A stretch of DNA of 64,000 bases from Hofstenia miamia (GCA_004352715.1 SCFE01000097.1:1688729-1752728), one strand, 5' to 3'; counted from the first letter of the stretch, positions 1 through 13,500 are shown. The notes: generated from the letters alone by a model not told the origin. Program-made: numbers and translations.

Positions 1-1380
1 ACAATATCTGGAAAATCACTTCAATAAATTTTAGTGACGGAGAATAATCTGCTTAATTTAGCTTTTCACAAATACACAGGCAGCTTCATCAACAACTATC
101 TTTAACGTGTGCTTGATTACAATGAAGTTTAAATAGATGACAAAGTCAAGGACAGTGGGAACCACAAACACACTACTTAATAATAATACAATTTATTTCA
201 AACAAAAAATATAACTTGAAGAATTGATTGAATGCAAAACATTATGTTCTTGATTGTCCATAGGTTAATCAACAATTATTCCTTTACTTCCTTTCGCTCA
301 TGCAGATCGAAATGTTTTAGATAAAACAACAACAAATAGAAATTATTACAGGCCCTAATTATAATGTAAAAAAATATAGCTAGACATATGACCATCCGCT
401 CTTCAAACCGTATCTTAAAGTACTGAATAGTTACATTTAACAAGACCTTCAATCCTTTCGCATCCTTTCTGTTGGCAATGATCGAAAAAAAACTTTGTTT
501 TATTGAAAATGCGCCTCGAATGAAAACTTAGGAACCACTGATACAAAGCATTCCAAAGACAAATTCAGGATGCTACAAAGAATTTTTTGCTAAAATTAGG
601 TTCTACTCAAATTCACTCGGAGCAGCATTGGTACATAGACACTATATGTTAAAACAACTTTTTCTTATATCATTCTATTAGTATAATAAAAATGTAAAGT
701 ATAACATTACAAATTTCTCAGCAAAAAGTTTATAAAAATATGCCTATTTGACAGAGTCGTCGAATAAATAGAGCTCGGAGTTGTACCAAATTTCAGTTAT
801 AGTAAATAACAGTAATTTATGTAACAGTTTAAATTTTGAAAAACGTGCAAATTACATTATTCTCTTCTTGAGTTGCGGTTCCTTCAAAGAAAATCATGAA
901 CAATTAGTGCATAAATGCCAAGATATTACAAGTTGATATTATCTAAGATTCTAAATGTGTGAAATGAGCATTTTGCCCACTATGACTGAGAAATTTATAT
1001 ATATAGATTCATTATACATTTTTGTCACTTTGACAGAAATAGCGTTCAAATTTAAGAAAGTCCTTTTTGACTATATTGTATGCATATACATTGACTACAT
1101 TATGAACATGAAGCTCATTGCACTTTCAAAACAAATTTCAACCATAAAATCAGGATATCTATTTGTCATTTTTTGTTGTCAATAATATTACAAATGAAAG
1201 AGTCTTATAATTCTCTAAATCAATATGATAAACAATGTTCCATGCTCTTATTCAATATTGACCCTGATTATAAAATTTTTATCTGAAATTGACTTTAAGT
1301 AATCCAAATTCAGTTTGGCTAAAGTTGACTAATGCTACCCAATACCAATCAGCAATAACAGCACAACATCAAGTGTGTTG
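1..1380. other. AT-rich non-coding stretch
   Basis: No gene is recognised here. The only longer open frame (76 codons at 955-1185) has a composition expected of random AT-rich DNA and no recognisable motif. No tRNA-like or other structured RNA was seen. Confidence 0.5.
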
Positions 1381-1499
1381 CACAGAAGAATTTTTAGGGG
1401 TGCATGAAAAACCTCAAACTTGATTTACATTATAAGCCAATCAAATTGGAGTCATAAAAGGGGTGGCAAATAGCAAAGACATCAATTTTAAAAATATGT

Positions 1500-2340
1500 A
1501 TTATTGTAGAATTGCAGGGGAGCTCTAGCTACTCTAGCAGTACTGGGTAACTCAAGAGTTTAGATCAAAGGTTGCAAAGTCTACCATAGCAGAGAGTGAC
1601 CCACATTCTAACAGAACAGTTATGTTGGTGGTTCACAGATTTTCCTAACAAACAAAGAAATTTAATTCCAAAAGAACTCTAGTGGTGACCAACTCACACA
1701 TCATCACACTGAAGCCAAATCCTTGAAGCCATTCTTACTCACCAAAGTGCTAATTGTGTGTCTCAAGTATTAATTTCTAGCTCAATAAACAATTTATCTC
1801 AGAGTTCTCTTATCTTAGCTCATGTAAATAAATAATAAATAGCAGGCACATAATTGCTGTGCATTCACATTTGCCAACAGCATAGCATTTTTGCAAGGTG
1901 TTAATCTAAGTACATGTATGAACAGATTGAATAAAAGATGTTATTCCCTACACATAACTGTAATCTAAAGTGGCCATGATTCTGGCTGTCACTGTTAAAG
2001 AGCAATTTGTCGCCCAGACGCAGTGCAGTTTCCTCCTGAATTGTCGCCAGATCTCAAACAACAGTTATCATTAACAAAATCATTAAACTACAAAATCTAA
2101 TGGGGGTTAATAAATAAATAATTGCAAAGATCAACTGCAGTAGAAGGAAGCTCAATTTATTTTGCACTTCACTACATTGACTCAGATATTTATTACAAAA
2201 ATCTGTAACTTATTACCTGATTTGTTTACAATTTTAAAGCACAGTTTCCCTCACAAAGTTAAACAAGCAATTACACATAATTTAAATTGAAGGGGACAAA
2301 AACTAACACTATCAAATTAACTACACTCAAAATTCCAAAA
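1500..2340 (+). repeat. Dispersed repeat A, copy 1
   Basis: This block shares long stretches with 7850-8310 (same orientation: the AGTACTGRTRAACTCAA-like segment, AGAGTGACCCACATT, and TTAATTTCTAGCTCAATAAA). It also matches 14700-15270 in reverse complement (CATGAGCTGAGATA, GAGCTAGAAATTAAACTTGAG, and the GGAGGAACTCCACTGTGC/GCAGTTTCCTCC segment). It is a medium-divergence interspersed repeat. No coding capacity was recognised. Confidence 0.6.
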
Positions 2341-2889
2341 TTGATTAAAATAAATTGATACAAATAAGGTAGCAGCAAATCAAAGAATCAAAATGTCAAA
2401 AAGACATGACACTATTCCAGAGTGCTGAAAATAATAAAAATAAGGACCCAAGTGACTCTACATTATAAACTTTCAATGCTATATGGACTAAGAATATTAA
2501 TCATATATAATAAATAACTTTGCTTAAAATTTTGTAAATCAATAAAAATTTGGCAAGCAGTATTGTAATAGTAACACTCCTACATTCATAGAGGAATGCT
2601 AGTTCAATTCTAGCCTGTTTGTGTGAAATTAGTGAAATAGAATGATACAAATGGCTTCAACTTTTATGATAATTCTTAAAATTTCCTTATTTTAATTTAT
2701 ATAATTAAGATTAAATCTAGAAATTTTATATTAACTTCATATTTGTCTGGCAACAATGAGTAGAAGTGTGGCTCTTCTATGATACCCCCAGCTTTGAGTG
2801 GATAATAAGATTTGTATTTGGGGACCAGGAATCCAGTGTAATATATAATAGTTATTCTACATAACAGATAGACTCAGTAGGAATTAACC

Positions 2890-4442
2890 CTACATTTTTC
2901 CATCTAACAGATGGCTGTGTTTAACTTACTGTAGCATAAATTTGAATTTTGAATGACAGGTACTTTTTCAAAGTTAACTATAAATAGGCAAGTAATCCTT
3001 TTGGAAGCTGTTGAAGTAAATTCTTAATCTTATCTTTAGATTTTATATCAGTTTGATTCTTTATGCAGAATGTCAAGCTAAACAGTAAATGCAGTAGTAG
3101 TGGTTTGGAAACATATTGGGAGCAACTTGAGGGTCCTTGACCCAAACCATGAACCTTCCTTTTGTGTTAGGTGTACAAATAGGAGTTTTTCTCTGTTTAG
3201 CTGGCTATTGATTCAATTGTTTACATGTAATCAATAATCAACATCAGTAAGAAAAGGCTGGATAGCCTAACATAGGTTATACATAATTTATCTGATAGGC
3301 TTAGGTGACCTATAATAGACTGATAAATTGACCAAGCATGTATTATGTTATTTAAATGTAAGGTAGGAAGCTGCAAGTTGTTATGTAACTTAATTATATT
3401 AACTTAATTAAAGTCAATAGTTTTTGATAATGGATGAAGTAATAATTATTAAGCAGCTGGTGACATTGCAAGGTTGCAAAGTGAATTAAATACACTATAC
3501 AAATTGAGTTTAAGTCAGTTACAATTAGCATTNAATTTTGAATGACAGGTACTTTTTCAAAGTTAACTATAAATAGGCAAGTAATCCTTTTGGAAGCTGT
3601 TGAAGTAAATTCTTAATCTTATCTTTAGATTTTATATCAGTTTGATTCTTTATGCAGAATGTCAAGCTAAACAGTAAATGCAGTAGTAGTGGTTTGGAAA
3701 CATATTGGGAGCAACTTGAGGGTCCTTGACCCAAACCATGAACCTTCCTTTTGTGTTAGGTGTACAAATAGGAGTTTTTCTCTGTTTAGCTGGCTATTGA
3801 TTCAATTGTTTACATGTAATCAATAATCAACATCAGTAAGAAAAGGCTGGATAGCCTAACATAGGTTATACATAATTTATCTGATAGGCTTAGGTGACCT
3901 ATAATAGACTGATAAATTGACCAAGCATGTATTATGTTATTTAAATGTAAGGTAGGAAGCTGCAAGTTGTTATGTAACTTAATTATATTAACTTAATTAA
4001 AGTCAATAGTTTTTGATAATGGATGAAGTAATAATTATTAAGCAGCTGGTGACATTGCAAGGTTGCAAAGTGAATTAAATACACTATACAAATTGAGTTT
4101 AAGTCAGTTACAATTAGCATTAAGAACTACACTGATTTAGGATAGAGAACACATAAGAACTTCATTGAGCTGACGTTCAGAGCTACTTAAATCAGCTATG
4201 GAAACACAACTGAAATGATGCAGAGATCAGAGTTGGCCAAAGGCCACATATACACCACACATGGAGCAGAGCTATGATGGCAGAGTACCTAAATAGTATT
4301 CAGTTATTTCAGTTAAGGGAAGATTAACAGAAGTATGTACAATAAATAGCTAACATGAGTACATCCCTACCCATGGATGAAGTGAAATAATAATTTGAAA
4401 GAATCATTTAACCTACATCAGCACTTGGTAGTGGATGCTACA
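2890..4442 (-). repeat. LTR-like repeat B, copy 1
   Basis: This block is homologous to 9115-10015 in the same orientation (for example GGAAGCTGTTGAAGTAAATTC, GTCAAGCTAAACARTAAATG, AAAAGGCTGGATAGCCTA, and TGGTAGTGGATGCTACATTA at the right edge). Read on the minus strand it begins TGTAGCATCCACTACCAAG, a TG start as expected for an LTR. Its apparent length is inflated by a 588-bp duplication around the single N at 3533. No adjacent pol is seen at this copy, so it could be a solo LTR. Confidence 0.5.
2945..4121. repeat. 588-bp direct duplication joined by one N
   Basis: Bases 2945-3532 are repeated, apparently without change, at 3534-4121, separated only by an N at 3533. An exact tandem copy abutting a single N is best explained as two contig ends that overlap but were not merged. 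Confidence 0.8.
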
Positions 4443-4499
4443 TTACACCATGAGTCTATGTTAAGCAAATATATATATATATTTATAAATATATAAACT

Positions 4500-4755
4500 A
4501 TGAGAAAAGCAACAACATATGTAAAATTTTAAAACATAATGGATATAGAATGATAACTGTGCATAATTAATGAAATTTGTAGCATGTGGTTTATATTTAA
4601 AGACAATAGCATAGTAAACATTTAATTCATAAGAAAATTAACAATTAAACAAATTGCAAGACATAAAAGTGTATTTATACAAATCTATACATTTTTAGTT
4701 TAAATCAAGTGCTTACCTTAGGTGAAATTTTAATTTTGATTATTGAATGTTTTAC
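4500..4755 (+). repeat. Dispersed repeat D, copy 1
   Basis: It is related to 18465-18635 (same orientation) and to 20128-20330 (inverted). Shared segments include GCATAATTAA...AAATT, GTATTTATACAAATCTATACATTTTTAGTTTAAATCA, and CTTACCTTAGGTGAAATTT. In the 18-20 kb region the same sequence forms the arms of an inverted-repeat element, so this is probably a lone arm of that family. Confidence 0.5.
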
Positions 4756-4989
4756 TCATATTACTATAACAACAAATATATGCACTTTGTTGAGTACTTC
4801 AGAATTAATGCATCATTCAATAAATTATATATTACTTCCAAATGTTCATTCAATATTAAACACTTTTAATCCAAATTAGCATTAAAATTCATGACTTTGC
4901 TATTTGCCACCTTTATGATTACTCTAGTTTGATTGGCTTACAAGGTAAATCATGTTCAAGATATATGACTGCAATCAAATTTTTATACT

Positions 4990-6150
4990 GAATGCAATAT
5001 AGTGTGGCATCAATTAATGCATAACAAACTTTTCCTCATTAGTATTTCAAATTTAGTAAATATCAATTGTACATTATATTTATATCAACTTGTATTGCCT
5101 CATTTGACTAAAAGAGTGTTACACAATCTTTGCAATTTTAAATGTTTAAATCATCTCCCATGCAGTAATTCTGATTTAATTGATTACAATGTAAAAGGTT
5201 AATGAGGGACCTGTTAGTGTTTACTCATAGTTTCATGGTATGTTTCTTTTGTTTATCAAACACCTGTTTTTATGCTTAAATACTTTGAATTTGTTATCAA
5301 ACATTTAATAGATTTTACTCTACCCTTACTACTAGTTATTGCAATGTTATTTATTAAAATGCTTTTCTAAATTATCTGATTGTTTCCAAGGGTGCCTTGT
5401 TCAGGTACAGTTTTACAAGTTTCATCTCTACAGCACTTCAGCAGGCTTAGGTATAGGGCTTTTTCACAACTGCTTGTCTTTTGTTATGTTTATTATATTT
5501 AATGCACCTAAATTGCATGAGCTGAGGCATGCAATGAATTTAGGTACACAAGCACATAGGGTACACTTCACACCCTCTCTCTTTCCTTACTTAAATTAGG
5601 GCTCCTGTCTTATATGACTCTTTCTATAAAGGTTCTCTATATCAGTTCAGGCTAGTGTGACCATGCACCCTTCCCTTACCTGATCTCCTGTGTTACCTTT
5701 AACTTTTATTAGAAATAGGCTCATTCTAGCAGTGGAGTCTGGCCATTAATTACTGCAACATTGGCAAATCCTGGTTTTAATCAACATAGATTTTCATGCC
5801 AATGCCACAGGGTGACCACTGTAGGACACTCCTAAAGACAAGAATGTTTTATAATTAATGGCACCTCTGCAAAGGGATCCTGGTAAAAGAACCACACAAA
5901 AGAGTGAGCAAAATTATTTAAAGTTCTAGAGACTCTATTTGATCAGAAGTGTTGGAGCAACCAAAATGGCTAAACAATTGTGCTGCTGAGAGCTGTCTAT
6001 ACTGAAATTTTTTTAGATAATACCTAAAGCCTAAACCAGTCAACTGAAAATCACCATTGGTAAAGCTGTATCTGTTTGAGCCCCTCAGGCACCACTATAT
6101 GAAAGCAAAATGCCAGCATGTAATAAAAAAAAAGTTACTCCTACCTCTCA
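4990..6150. other. Non-coding stretch, no gene seen
   Basis: Two short open frames (5002-5202 and 5339-5599) have no recognisable motif or homology to known families and are treated as chance frames. The sequence may be part of an old retroelement leader, since it abuts the gag relic downstream. Confidence 0.4.
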
Positions 6151-6151
6151 G

Positions 6152-7809
6152 TCCAACCAATGTCAAAGTACAAAACCCTCTCCAGAGAGGAATTAATTGA
6201 AAAAATTCACTCCTTTGTAGCTGACATATGCACATTTAAACAGAAAATAGAAGACATCCAAATTGAAAATTCCAAAGGTTTGACATGATTCAAGAGGAAA
6301 ATCAAAGCCTATGTTAAGAAATAGCACTTTTACAATTGGATAAAATCCAAATCATTGATGAATATAAAAAACTGCAGACATCAAAAAATCTATTGCAAAC
6401 CAAATGCAAGGAAGTACAAGCACATAACCAATGCCTTTGCAAAGAATATCAGTCACTAGAAAAAAAAACAAAATTCTACAACAAAGAGTAAAAAAATGGA
6501 CAAAATTCTCAAACAGAACAACAGCCTTTTAAAACAAGCTAAAGAAAGCAATCACCAAAACATACAACTGAAAGAAAGGTTAATTTCTGAAAAAGCAAAA
6601 AACAATACACTGCAAAATCAAGTTCAGGAAACAAAAATTCACTTAGAAGCAATATGAAATGTTAACCATAACTACACAATTCTAAATACTAGTATGAACA
6701 AACCTATACCTAGACAAAATACTCTGCAACATCAGGTTCAACACCCACCCATTCTGATAAGTAATACAATTCCTAACCAATCCTCTCTGATTACCATTTC
6801 TGATTTAACTAACCAGACACCACTGAGGACAAATTTCCCTCAATCACCAATAGTTAATCCTTTGCTTGATAACATTAAAAACAAATTGGAAATATTGAAT
6901 GATTGGTAAAAATCTTAGAAAACCCCACTATGGACAAAAAATAATCAAATTTAAATTACCACAAATATCTCTGGATATAAATCTTAAATTATGGATGCCA
7001 CCTAGAAAATTTTCAGGCAAAACTGACGGAATTTCTCCAACTTTCAAGGAATGGCTCTTCACCTATAAGCAACATTTAACTGTCCAAAAAGCAGGCCAAG
7101 AACATGCCCTTGCTCAATTTTCAACGTTTTTAACAGGTAAAGCTTTTAATTATTATCTAACTTTTGATAATATTACCAAATATGATTATTCAATGCTAAT
7201 AGAAAATTTCTATGATCATTTCCATGCACCAACCATGTGCAATCAGTACAAAATTCTTCTAAATAAGACTACCTACACAGAAGATGATGACATTGAAGAG
7301 TACATTCTTCAAGTTGAACAGCTGTATCAACTCAGTAGATCTTCAACTGAATACTCTTCTCATGATCTATTTACTCATATTACTTATGTTATGCCTCTTC
7401 AAATATGATGCAGATTTCAACAAAATGCAGCTCTGACAATAAACAGTCTACATTTATTAAGAAAGCCATTGAGGCCAAACTTCAGATTGAAAACTATAAA
7501 AAAATAGCTAATCAGATAAAATCCAATAACTTAGCACCACTGAAATATTACATCCCAAAACAGAAAAAAGTTATCAATTCAAGTGAAACACCATCACCAT
7601 CAGTGAAGAGTGAACCAACTACCACAAAACCAAACTCAAAGGCTGTAAACCTAAATATAATCCACTGTAATTGCTGTGGTCAACATGGACATATTCTCAC
7701 AAATTGCAAAGCCACAATACATCTAATAGCCAATGATGAATGTTATTACACTGATGATAGTGATGTTTATAAATCTGATTCCAATGAAAATGATGATTTA
7801 AACTACTAA
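6152..7809 (+). pseudogene. LTR-retroelement gag relic with CCHC zinc knuckle
   Basis: This is a decayed gag-type gene. A lysine- and glutamine-rich, coiled-coil-like segment starts near 6152 (reading MSKYKTLSREELIEKIHSF) and is broken by several stops up to about 6650. It is followed by three open blocks at 6694-6909, 6899-7408 and 7405-7809. The middle block has capsid-like features (FKEWLFTYKQHLTVQ, ALAQFSTFLTGKAFNYY). The last block has a perfect CX2CX4HX4C nucleic-acid-binding knuckle, CNCCGQHGHILTNC, at 7666-7707, followed by an acidic tail. Blocks overlap in different frames, so the gene is broken by indels. No protease or reverse transcriptase follows; the next 40 bp lead into dispersed repeat A. 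It is probably a fragment of the same LTR family as the RNase H relic near 46 kb, but this is inferred. Confidence 0.75.
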
Positions 7810-7849
7810 GAGCACTGACTTCCAGCTGAGCAGGAACAGTTCTCATTTA

Positions 7850-8310
7850 GAATCACAGGGAGCTCAGACTACTACAGCAGTACTGATGAACTCAAATGTT
7901 TGAACAGAAGGTTGCAAAGGCTATCATTGCAGTGAGTGACCCACATTGCAATGGAAAAACAAAGATATCAGTAAATTGCCATTGTTACAAAGTAACAGTA
8001 AAGACCCACAGAGAACTCACTTCCAACAACAACCAACTTACATAGCATCATGCTGAAGCAGCATCCATGATGAGAATTCCAAACTCTCAGGAGGTGCTAC
8101 ACTGTGTGTCTCTAGTTGTTAATTTCTAGCTCAATAAAATGTTTCTCATTAGTTCTTATTTCCCAGCTCATGTAATAATAATAACAACAGCATGTAATTG
8201 TCAAGCATTCACATCAGCCAGTGGCTTGTTACCATCACAGTGTAAGGTGTTAAGTGCATGTTTAAATTGCAAGCAATCAACAAAAATTCTTATTCCCTAA
8301 ATGTAGTCAT
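7850..8310 (+). repeat. Dispersed repeat A, copy 2
   Basis: It is homologous to 1500-1960 in the same orientation (GGGAGCTC, ACTGATGAACTCAAATG, GAGTGACCCACATT, TAATTTCTAGCTCAATAAA, TTATTCCCTA). The match stops near 8310, where the sequence turns into the opposite-strand copy described next. Confidence 0.6.
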
Positions 8311-8314
8311 TTTG

Positions 8315-8900
8315 TATAGTCACTCAGGCCTCTATTTTTTCTATTTTATTCTTTGATTATTTTGGCACTAAAAAATTAGAATTATGTCATAGTGACGCCA
8401 TACTCTGTGATTTGATGCTATCAATTTATATCTATTTCTCTTACATCAATTAGTATATTTTTGAGTGCAGTTAATTTGATCAATTTATTATTTGTCCCCT
8501 CAAATCAAACTTACAGGTAATTGCTCATTTAATTTTGCAAGCAAACTCATCTGCAAGTTGTAAATATTAAGCAGGTAATAATTTACAAAGCTGTAATAAA
8601 TACTTGAGGAATGTGTAGTGAACACACAATATAATTCATCTTACTCTAAATGTGTTTGGTCTTCTCTGATGTATTTATATGCTAACCCCCTTTAGGTTTC
8701 TTCATGGATTTTAGTTTGATAATTTCTGCTTAAGATCTGGCTACAATTTGAGAGGAAACTGCACTGGGCCTGGGGTGATAAATAGCTCTTTGATGGTGAC
8801 TGCCCAAATCATGGTTGCTTTAGGTTACAGCTATGATTAAGTGTAGGGAATAAGAACTTTTAATTTGATTATTTCATTTTGTACATGCACATAATAATAC
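8315..8900 (-). repeat. Dispersed repeat A/C, inverted copy
   Basis: This block matches 14580-15060 in the same orientation (GTAGAGTCACTCAGG-like start, TTGGCACT, TGTCCCC...GTAATTGCT, AGATCTGG, TGCTTGGGG-like core, TAGGGAATAA). It matches 1900-2340 in reverse complement. Together with 7850-8310 it makes a head-to-head arrangement of one repeat family. Confidence 0.55.
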
Positions 8901-9114
8901 CACACTGCAAATATATTGTAGCATAATCCAAAGAATAATGCTGCTAAGAAGAGAAGATCAGATGATTAGTCAGTATTAAGATCAAATTATGATTTATTGA
9001 TTAAAACAATTTAAGTTTATTTATCATCATTATTTTTGCAAATGCAACTAAGTAATAAAATAGCAAATTAGTATTGTCATTGAATAATTAGACTAAATGA
9101 AGGGGGCGAAATCA

Positions 9115-10015
9115 CTTCCATTATTTTTAGCCATTTTGACAGATGAATTAAATTCAAATTTCAAACAACAGGTACTTTTTGAATTGAAGCATAAATAGAG
9201 CTAAAATTAGTTTGGAAGCTGTTGAAGTAAATTCTTTGAAAATCTTATCTTTAGATATCATTCTGTTTGCTTATTTATAAATGATGTCAAGCTAAACAAT
9301 AAATGCAGCAGTAGTGGCTTGGGCACATATTGGGTTAGCTCTATGAATAGGAGTTTTTCTCCATTTAGCTGACTATTGATTCATTCATTTGCATGTATTA
9401 AATAATTGATATCAGAGAAAAGGCTGGATAGCCTATAATAGGTTATATCTATATTATACTGTCAAATTAGGTGACTGATAAATAGACTGAGTATGTACTG
9501 TTATTTAAATGTAAGGTAGGAAGCTGCAAGTAATTATTTACTTTATCTAACTATATTAATTAAAGCCAATAGTCTTTGGTAATGGCAGAAGTAATATTTA
9601 TTAAGCACCTAGTGACATTGCCAGGTTGCAAAGTATCACAACTACTCACTACAAATTGAGTTTAAATCAATTACAAACAGCATTGAGAGCTGCACTGAGT
9701 TAGGATAGGGAGCACATAAGTACTTTGATGAGCTGAGACTTGGAACTACTCAATCAATGATGGAGGCACCTGTGGATTGATTCAGAGATCAGAGTCAGCC
9801 AGAGGCCATAGTCAAATCATGGAGAAGAACTGTGACAGTAGTATACCTAAACAGTATCAAGTTGCCTTAAGTTAAGTAAAGATTTACAATAGTGCATCTC
9901 ATGTTGGAGTTAAACAAAAGTTAACATCAGTACATCCCTACCTGCATATAATAAGGAACAATAATTTAAAAGAATCATTTACTCTCTGTTAAAGCTTGGT
10001 AGTGGATGCTACATT
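9115..10015 (-). repeat. LTR-like repeat B, copy 2
   Basis: It is homologous to 2890-4442. The right edge GGTAGTGGATGCTACA reads on the minus strand as a TGTAGCATCC start. The adjacent minus-strand sequence at 10016-10480 resembles the end of an LTR-element pol/tail region that recurs near 49.0 kb, which fits a 3' LTR on the minus strand. PBS, polypurine tract and target duplication were not identified. Confidence 0.5.
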
Positions 10016-10480
10016 AGTTTTCTAACCATTTTGTTTACTTTGTTGAGTGTTACCTCATTGTCTGTATTAAGTGTTGACAGAATCATTTCTGCTGGAGATG
10101 TTTTGCTTTCAGGAGAAAATATAAGATCCTGTGTTCAGGGATTTTCTGCCTGTGGAGTTTTCTGGGTTTTAGACCTTGTTGTGTTTTTCTTTCATGAATA
10201 TACCATTGTAGTCATTTAGCTATGAGTAGTTTTTCAGTTTCTCCTGGTTGACTAAATTGTTGCGGCTCTGTAGGTATGGTTTTTTCTTTGTGTTTACTTA
10301 ACTTTCTATTGCTTATACCAAGATTGTTAGTTTGGTTAGTTTGAGAAGAAACAACTATCTTGACTCATACTGTGTTTGTTACTTTTTCATTTCAGGGAAA
10401 ATTGTTCTTGACAAGAAGTACATTTTCTTAAATAAATTAAATCTTAGTCTGTTCCTCTTCTTTTTTTGAGAAGAAATCCA
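10016..10480 (-). pseudogene. Pol-tail-like relic of an LTR retroelement
   Basis: On the minus strand a stretch rich in Asn, Lys and Pro (AAAACCCAGAAAAC followed by an acidic/serine-rich tail) is similar to plus-strand sequence at about 49030-49140. It abuts the LTR-like repeat. No catalytic motif is present, so this is only a candidate 3' end of the internal region. The plus-strand frame at 10031-10219 is probably its shadow. Confidence 0.3.
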
Positions 10481-10536
10481 TCTTAACTCAGGTTAGAATT
10501 TTTATTGAGTTCCAGTTTATCAGGTCCTTCCAAATT

Positions 10537-13500
10537 TAACAAAAATTTATAAATCTAGCATTAAGTACAATTTTAAAACATTACTTTTGTAAATTGTGAA
10601 AAATATATTTTGCTCAAAGTAACTTTTTTATTTAACAGTCCATTTCAAGGTGTCCAAATGTTTCATGAATAAATTATTTTGAAGTTTCACTTATCTGGTA
10701 TATTAAATTTTTATAAATTTAAATTTCAAAAAAGGTTTCAATAATCTATTTTTCTATTAAAAGTATCTAGTAAAAATATAACAAAGTAGGTTTATTTCTG
10801 AGTATCTGCTCACTGATTATTTATTACTAAAGTTGTAACCATAAACAACATAAAAACAACCAAAATTGCTATCTGGGCACATAAAGTGATGCTACAAAGT
10901 TGTTAGGGCATAATAATGCTACATGTAGAATGACATCCAGCAGGTTTGAGTAATGAGAATTCAGCTAAAACTTATTTTTAATCAAAAATGTTTTGTAAAT
11001 CACAACTTATCTTAATTAACCATTTTTGCTCTTTTTGATGATTACCTTAAGCAAACATTAAACCAAGGTTTTTAGTAAGTCATTGTATTGGAAATTACCA
11101 ACCTAGTCTTGTCAAAATAAGTTGTGTCCCAATTATTCAATTTCATTAACCTTAAATCTGATGTGCTGAAAAATTAAAGACAATTAGAAATATTATTTCA
11201 AAGAAATTCAAATTATATTTCTTAATGAAGAAATTGATTTCCTTAAACTATATTTTTTAGATCCTTAAAATACAGAATTGCAACCAAATGATTGTAAAAT
11301 ATGTGCTAAAATTATAATCTCTGTCTAGATTTAAAATAGAACTTTAATTATTTAATTGATTTGTAGTTTGTACTTTATTTAAGTAAGTACTCAATTTTTT
11401 CATTTTGATTTGATTTGCTACTTTTGTATTGCATTGCTGCTAAGATTCACAACCAAATAGTATTTGCAGTTTCTGTTAGCAGCCTATTCTATGCCTTTTC
11501 TCAGTAATCAAGGAATTATGTAACATTTTGTAAAGTTTAATGCATTTTTTTAGACATTCACTTTCTTGTAAATGTAGAATTAGCCTGGCAACAATAAGTA
11601 GGATTCAGCTTTCTCATTACAACACCTCAAAGAAGTAAAAACTTGAGTATATTACTCAAAGAGTGTCAGGAATATAGAAACATCATAATAATAGTTTCAT
11701 TGGTTTACCATTGACAATGCAATAATTTAGAAATTCAAATCACTTGGATGTTGAGCTAATTGATGTATCTGAATATTAATTTGATGTATCTGTAGTAATA
11801 TATTCCAAATTCTTTATTTTGAAAAATAAAGAAATAAGCAGATTAAACAGCATTCTATGCTGTAGTTTTTCATATTAAAAATGGCTACAAATCTGTAAAA
11901 TAATTTGTAAAAATGTATAAGCTAGTCAAATACTATATTTTAAGCCCAAAATAAATATGTAAATACAACACAAAAGTTTACTTCTATACTGCAAAAAGGA
12001 AAAAAATGCAAAAATTTATTGATGCAAATACTTAAATATTTTTGTTAGATCTGAACAGAGCCAAATAGCTGTTAAATGCCAACAGAAAACATTAATGTTT
12101 ATAATGTGGCATTGGCATGAAATCTATTGTCATCATAGCATGATTTGCTGATTTTGAGTAATATAAACAACTGAAATCTGATAATGGGGGGAACTTACAC
12201 CTTGAGCATCAAAGTGGTACAGAAGATCATGTAACAGGAAGGTTGTGGCTCCACTTGGCAGACCTGATACAGAGAATCTCACAAGAAAGAGTCATATCAG
12301 ACTAGATCTCTAATTTAAGAGAGAGAGAGAAAGCCTACAAGTTCTTAGGTGCATAATGTAACCTATGTGCAAGTAAAACCTACACTCAGTCCTTCCTCAA
12401 GGTGATAGCAAAATAATTAAAATAATGACATGAAGAGCTAGTGTAATGCCCTATCCCTATTCCTTCTGGAGGTGTGATGGAATGAATTTGCAAAGTTGTG
12501 GCTCTGCAATCCACCTAGGTCAGCACTCTTAGAAATTTAGAACAGCATTTTTAGTAAAAGAAAACAGAGTAAACTAAATTGTATTGAACAAAATTCTATT
12601 TATTATTTATAATGATAAAACAGGTAATCTGTCAACAAAAACTAAAGAAATTGCACCATATAACAAAAAACAAAAACAGGTTCCTCACATAATGTTTTGT
12701 ATGATAGCAGAAATGCACTTTGTCAAGTCTGACATGACACCTAATTGAGGGAAATTCAAATTTATAAAATGCAATTAGTGTACAATTATTAATTAAAAAT
12801 TTCGGAAGAATAAAGTAGAAATGTTTTTACTGCTGAGATGGAGTGATGACACAATAGTTATAACTTTCATTCAAATTCTGTATTTTAATGATAGAATACT
12901 AATAAGTACATGTTTGGGAAATGCATTTATTCATACAAAGATATTATTAGAATGGAGGATTTTCATGAAATTTTGATTTGTATTAAAATATCAAAATTTT
13001 TGGGTAATTTGCTATGGAAATTTTCTAGATTTTTTAATATTAATCATTTTGTTTTAATCCCATTACTTGCCTTAACCTCTTAAATCCAGAATGTACAGAA
13101 ATTTTTTGAAAATCACTTGCATTAAGCATTAATATTTATCTATGGATTTAAAAGATTTATTTATTTTATAAGTATAATAATAATAAATAAAGACTTTAAA
13201 TTAAGTCTAAATTAAGTTTCAAAATATTTTTAGAGTAGTTATGATAAAAGTTACATCAATAAATTTGCCTAGAATAACAACATAATGTTTGCTTCCTCCT
13301 TTTCAAAATTGGTGATTTATAGCCAATTGGGGTTGAAAAAATTTAATTATGCAATTCAGTGCTCCCAAATTATGGTGAGGAGGCTAATCACATTAAATGT
13401 GTTTCACAAAATCCACTATAAATTTACAAAGTTCTGCATTTTTTGATTACACAATTTCTGCCATTTTTCCTAGTTTGTTGATTGCTAAGCAAAACTCTCC

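Larger units (their letters stand above)
1415..4962. repeat. Inverted-repeat pair flanking 3.4 kb
   Basis: The segment at about 1415-1490 (core GCCAATCAAATTGGAGTCAT, then GGTGGCAAATAGCAAAG) recurs as its reverse complement at about 4885-4962 (CTTTGCTATTTGCCACC, then GATTGGCTTACAAGG). The arms are about 75 bp and diverged. Between them lie other dispersed repeats, so this may be an old transposon with terminal inverted repeats or two unrelated insertions of one family. No transposase remnant was recognised between the arms. Confidence 0.45.

Noticed and set aside
2945-4121. A true tandem duplication as a regulatory or satellite feature
   Set aside because: The exact copies meet at a single N, the signature of unmerged contig ends.
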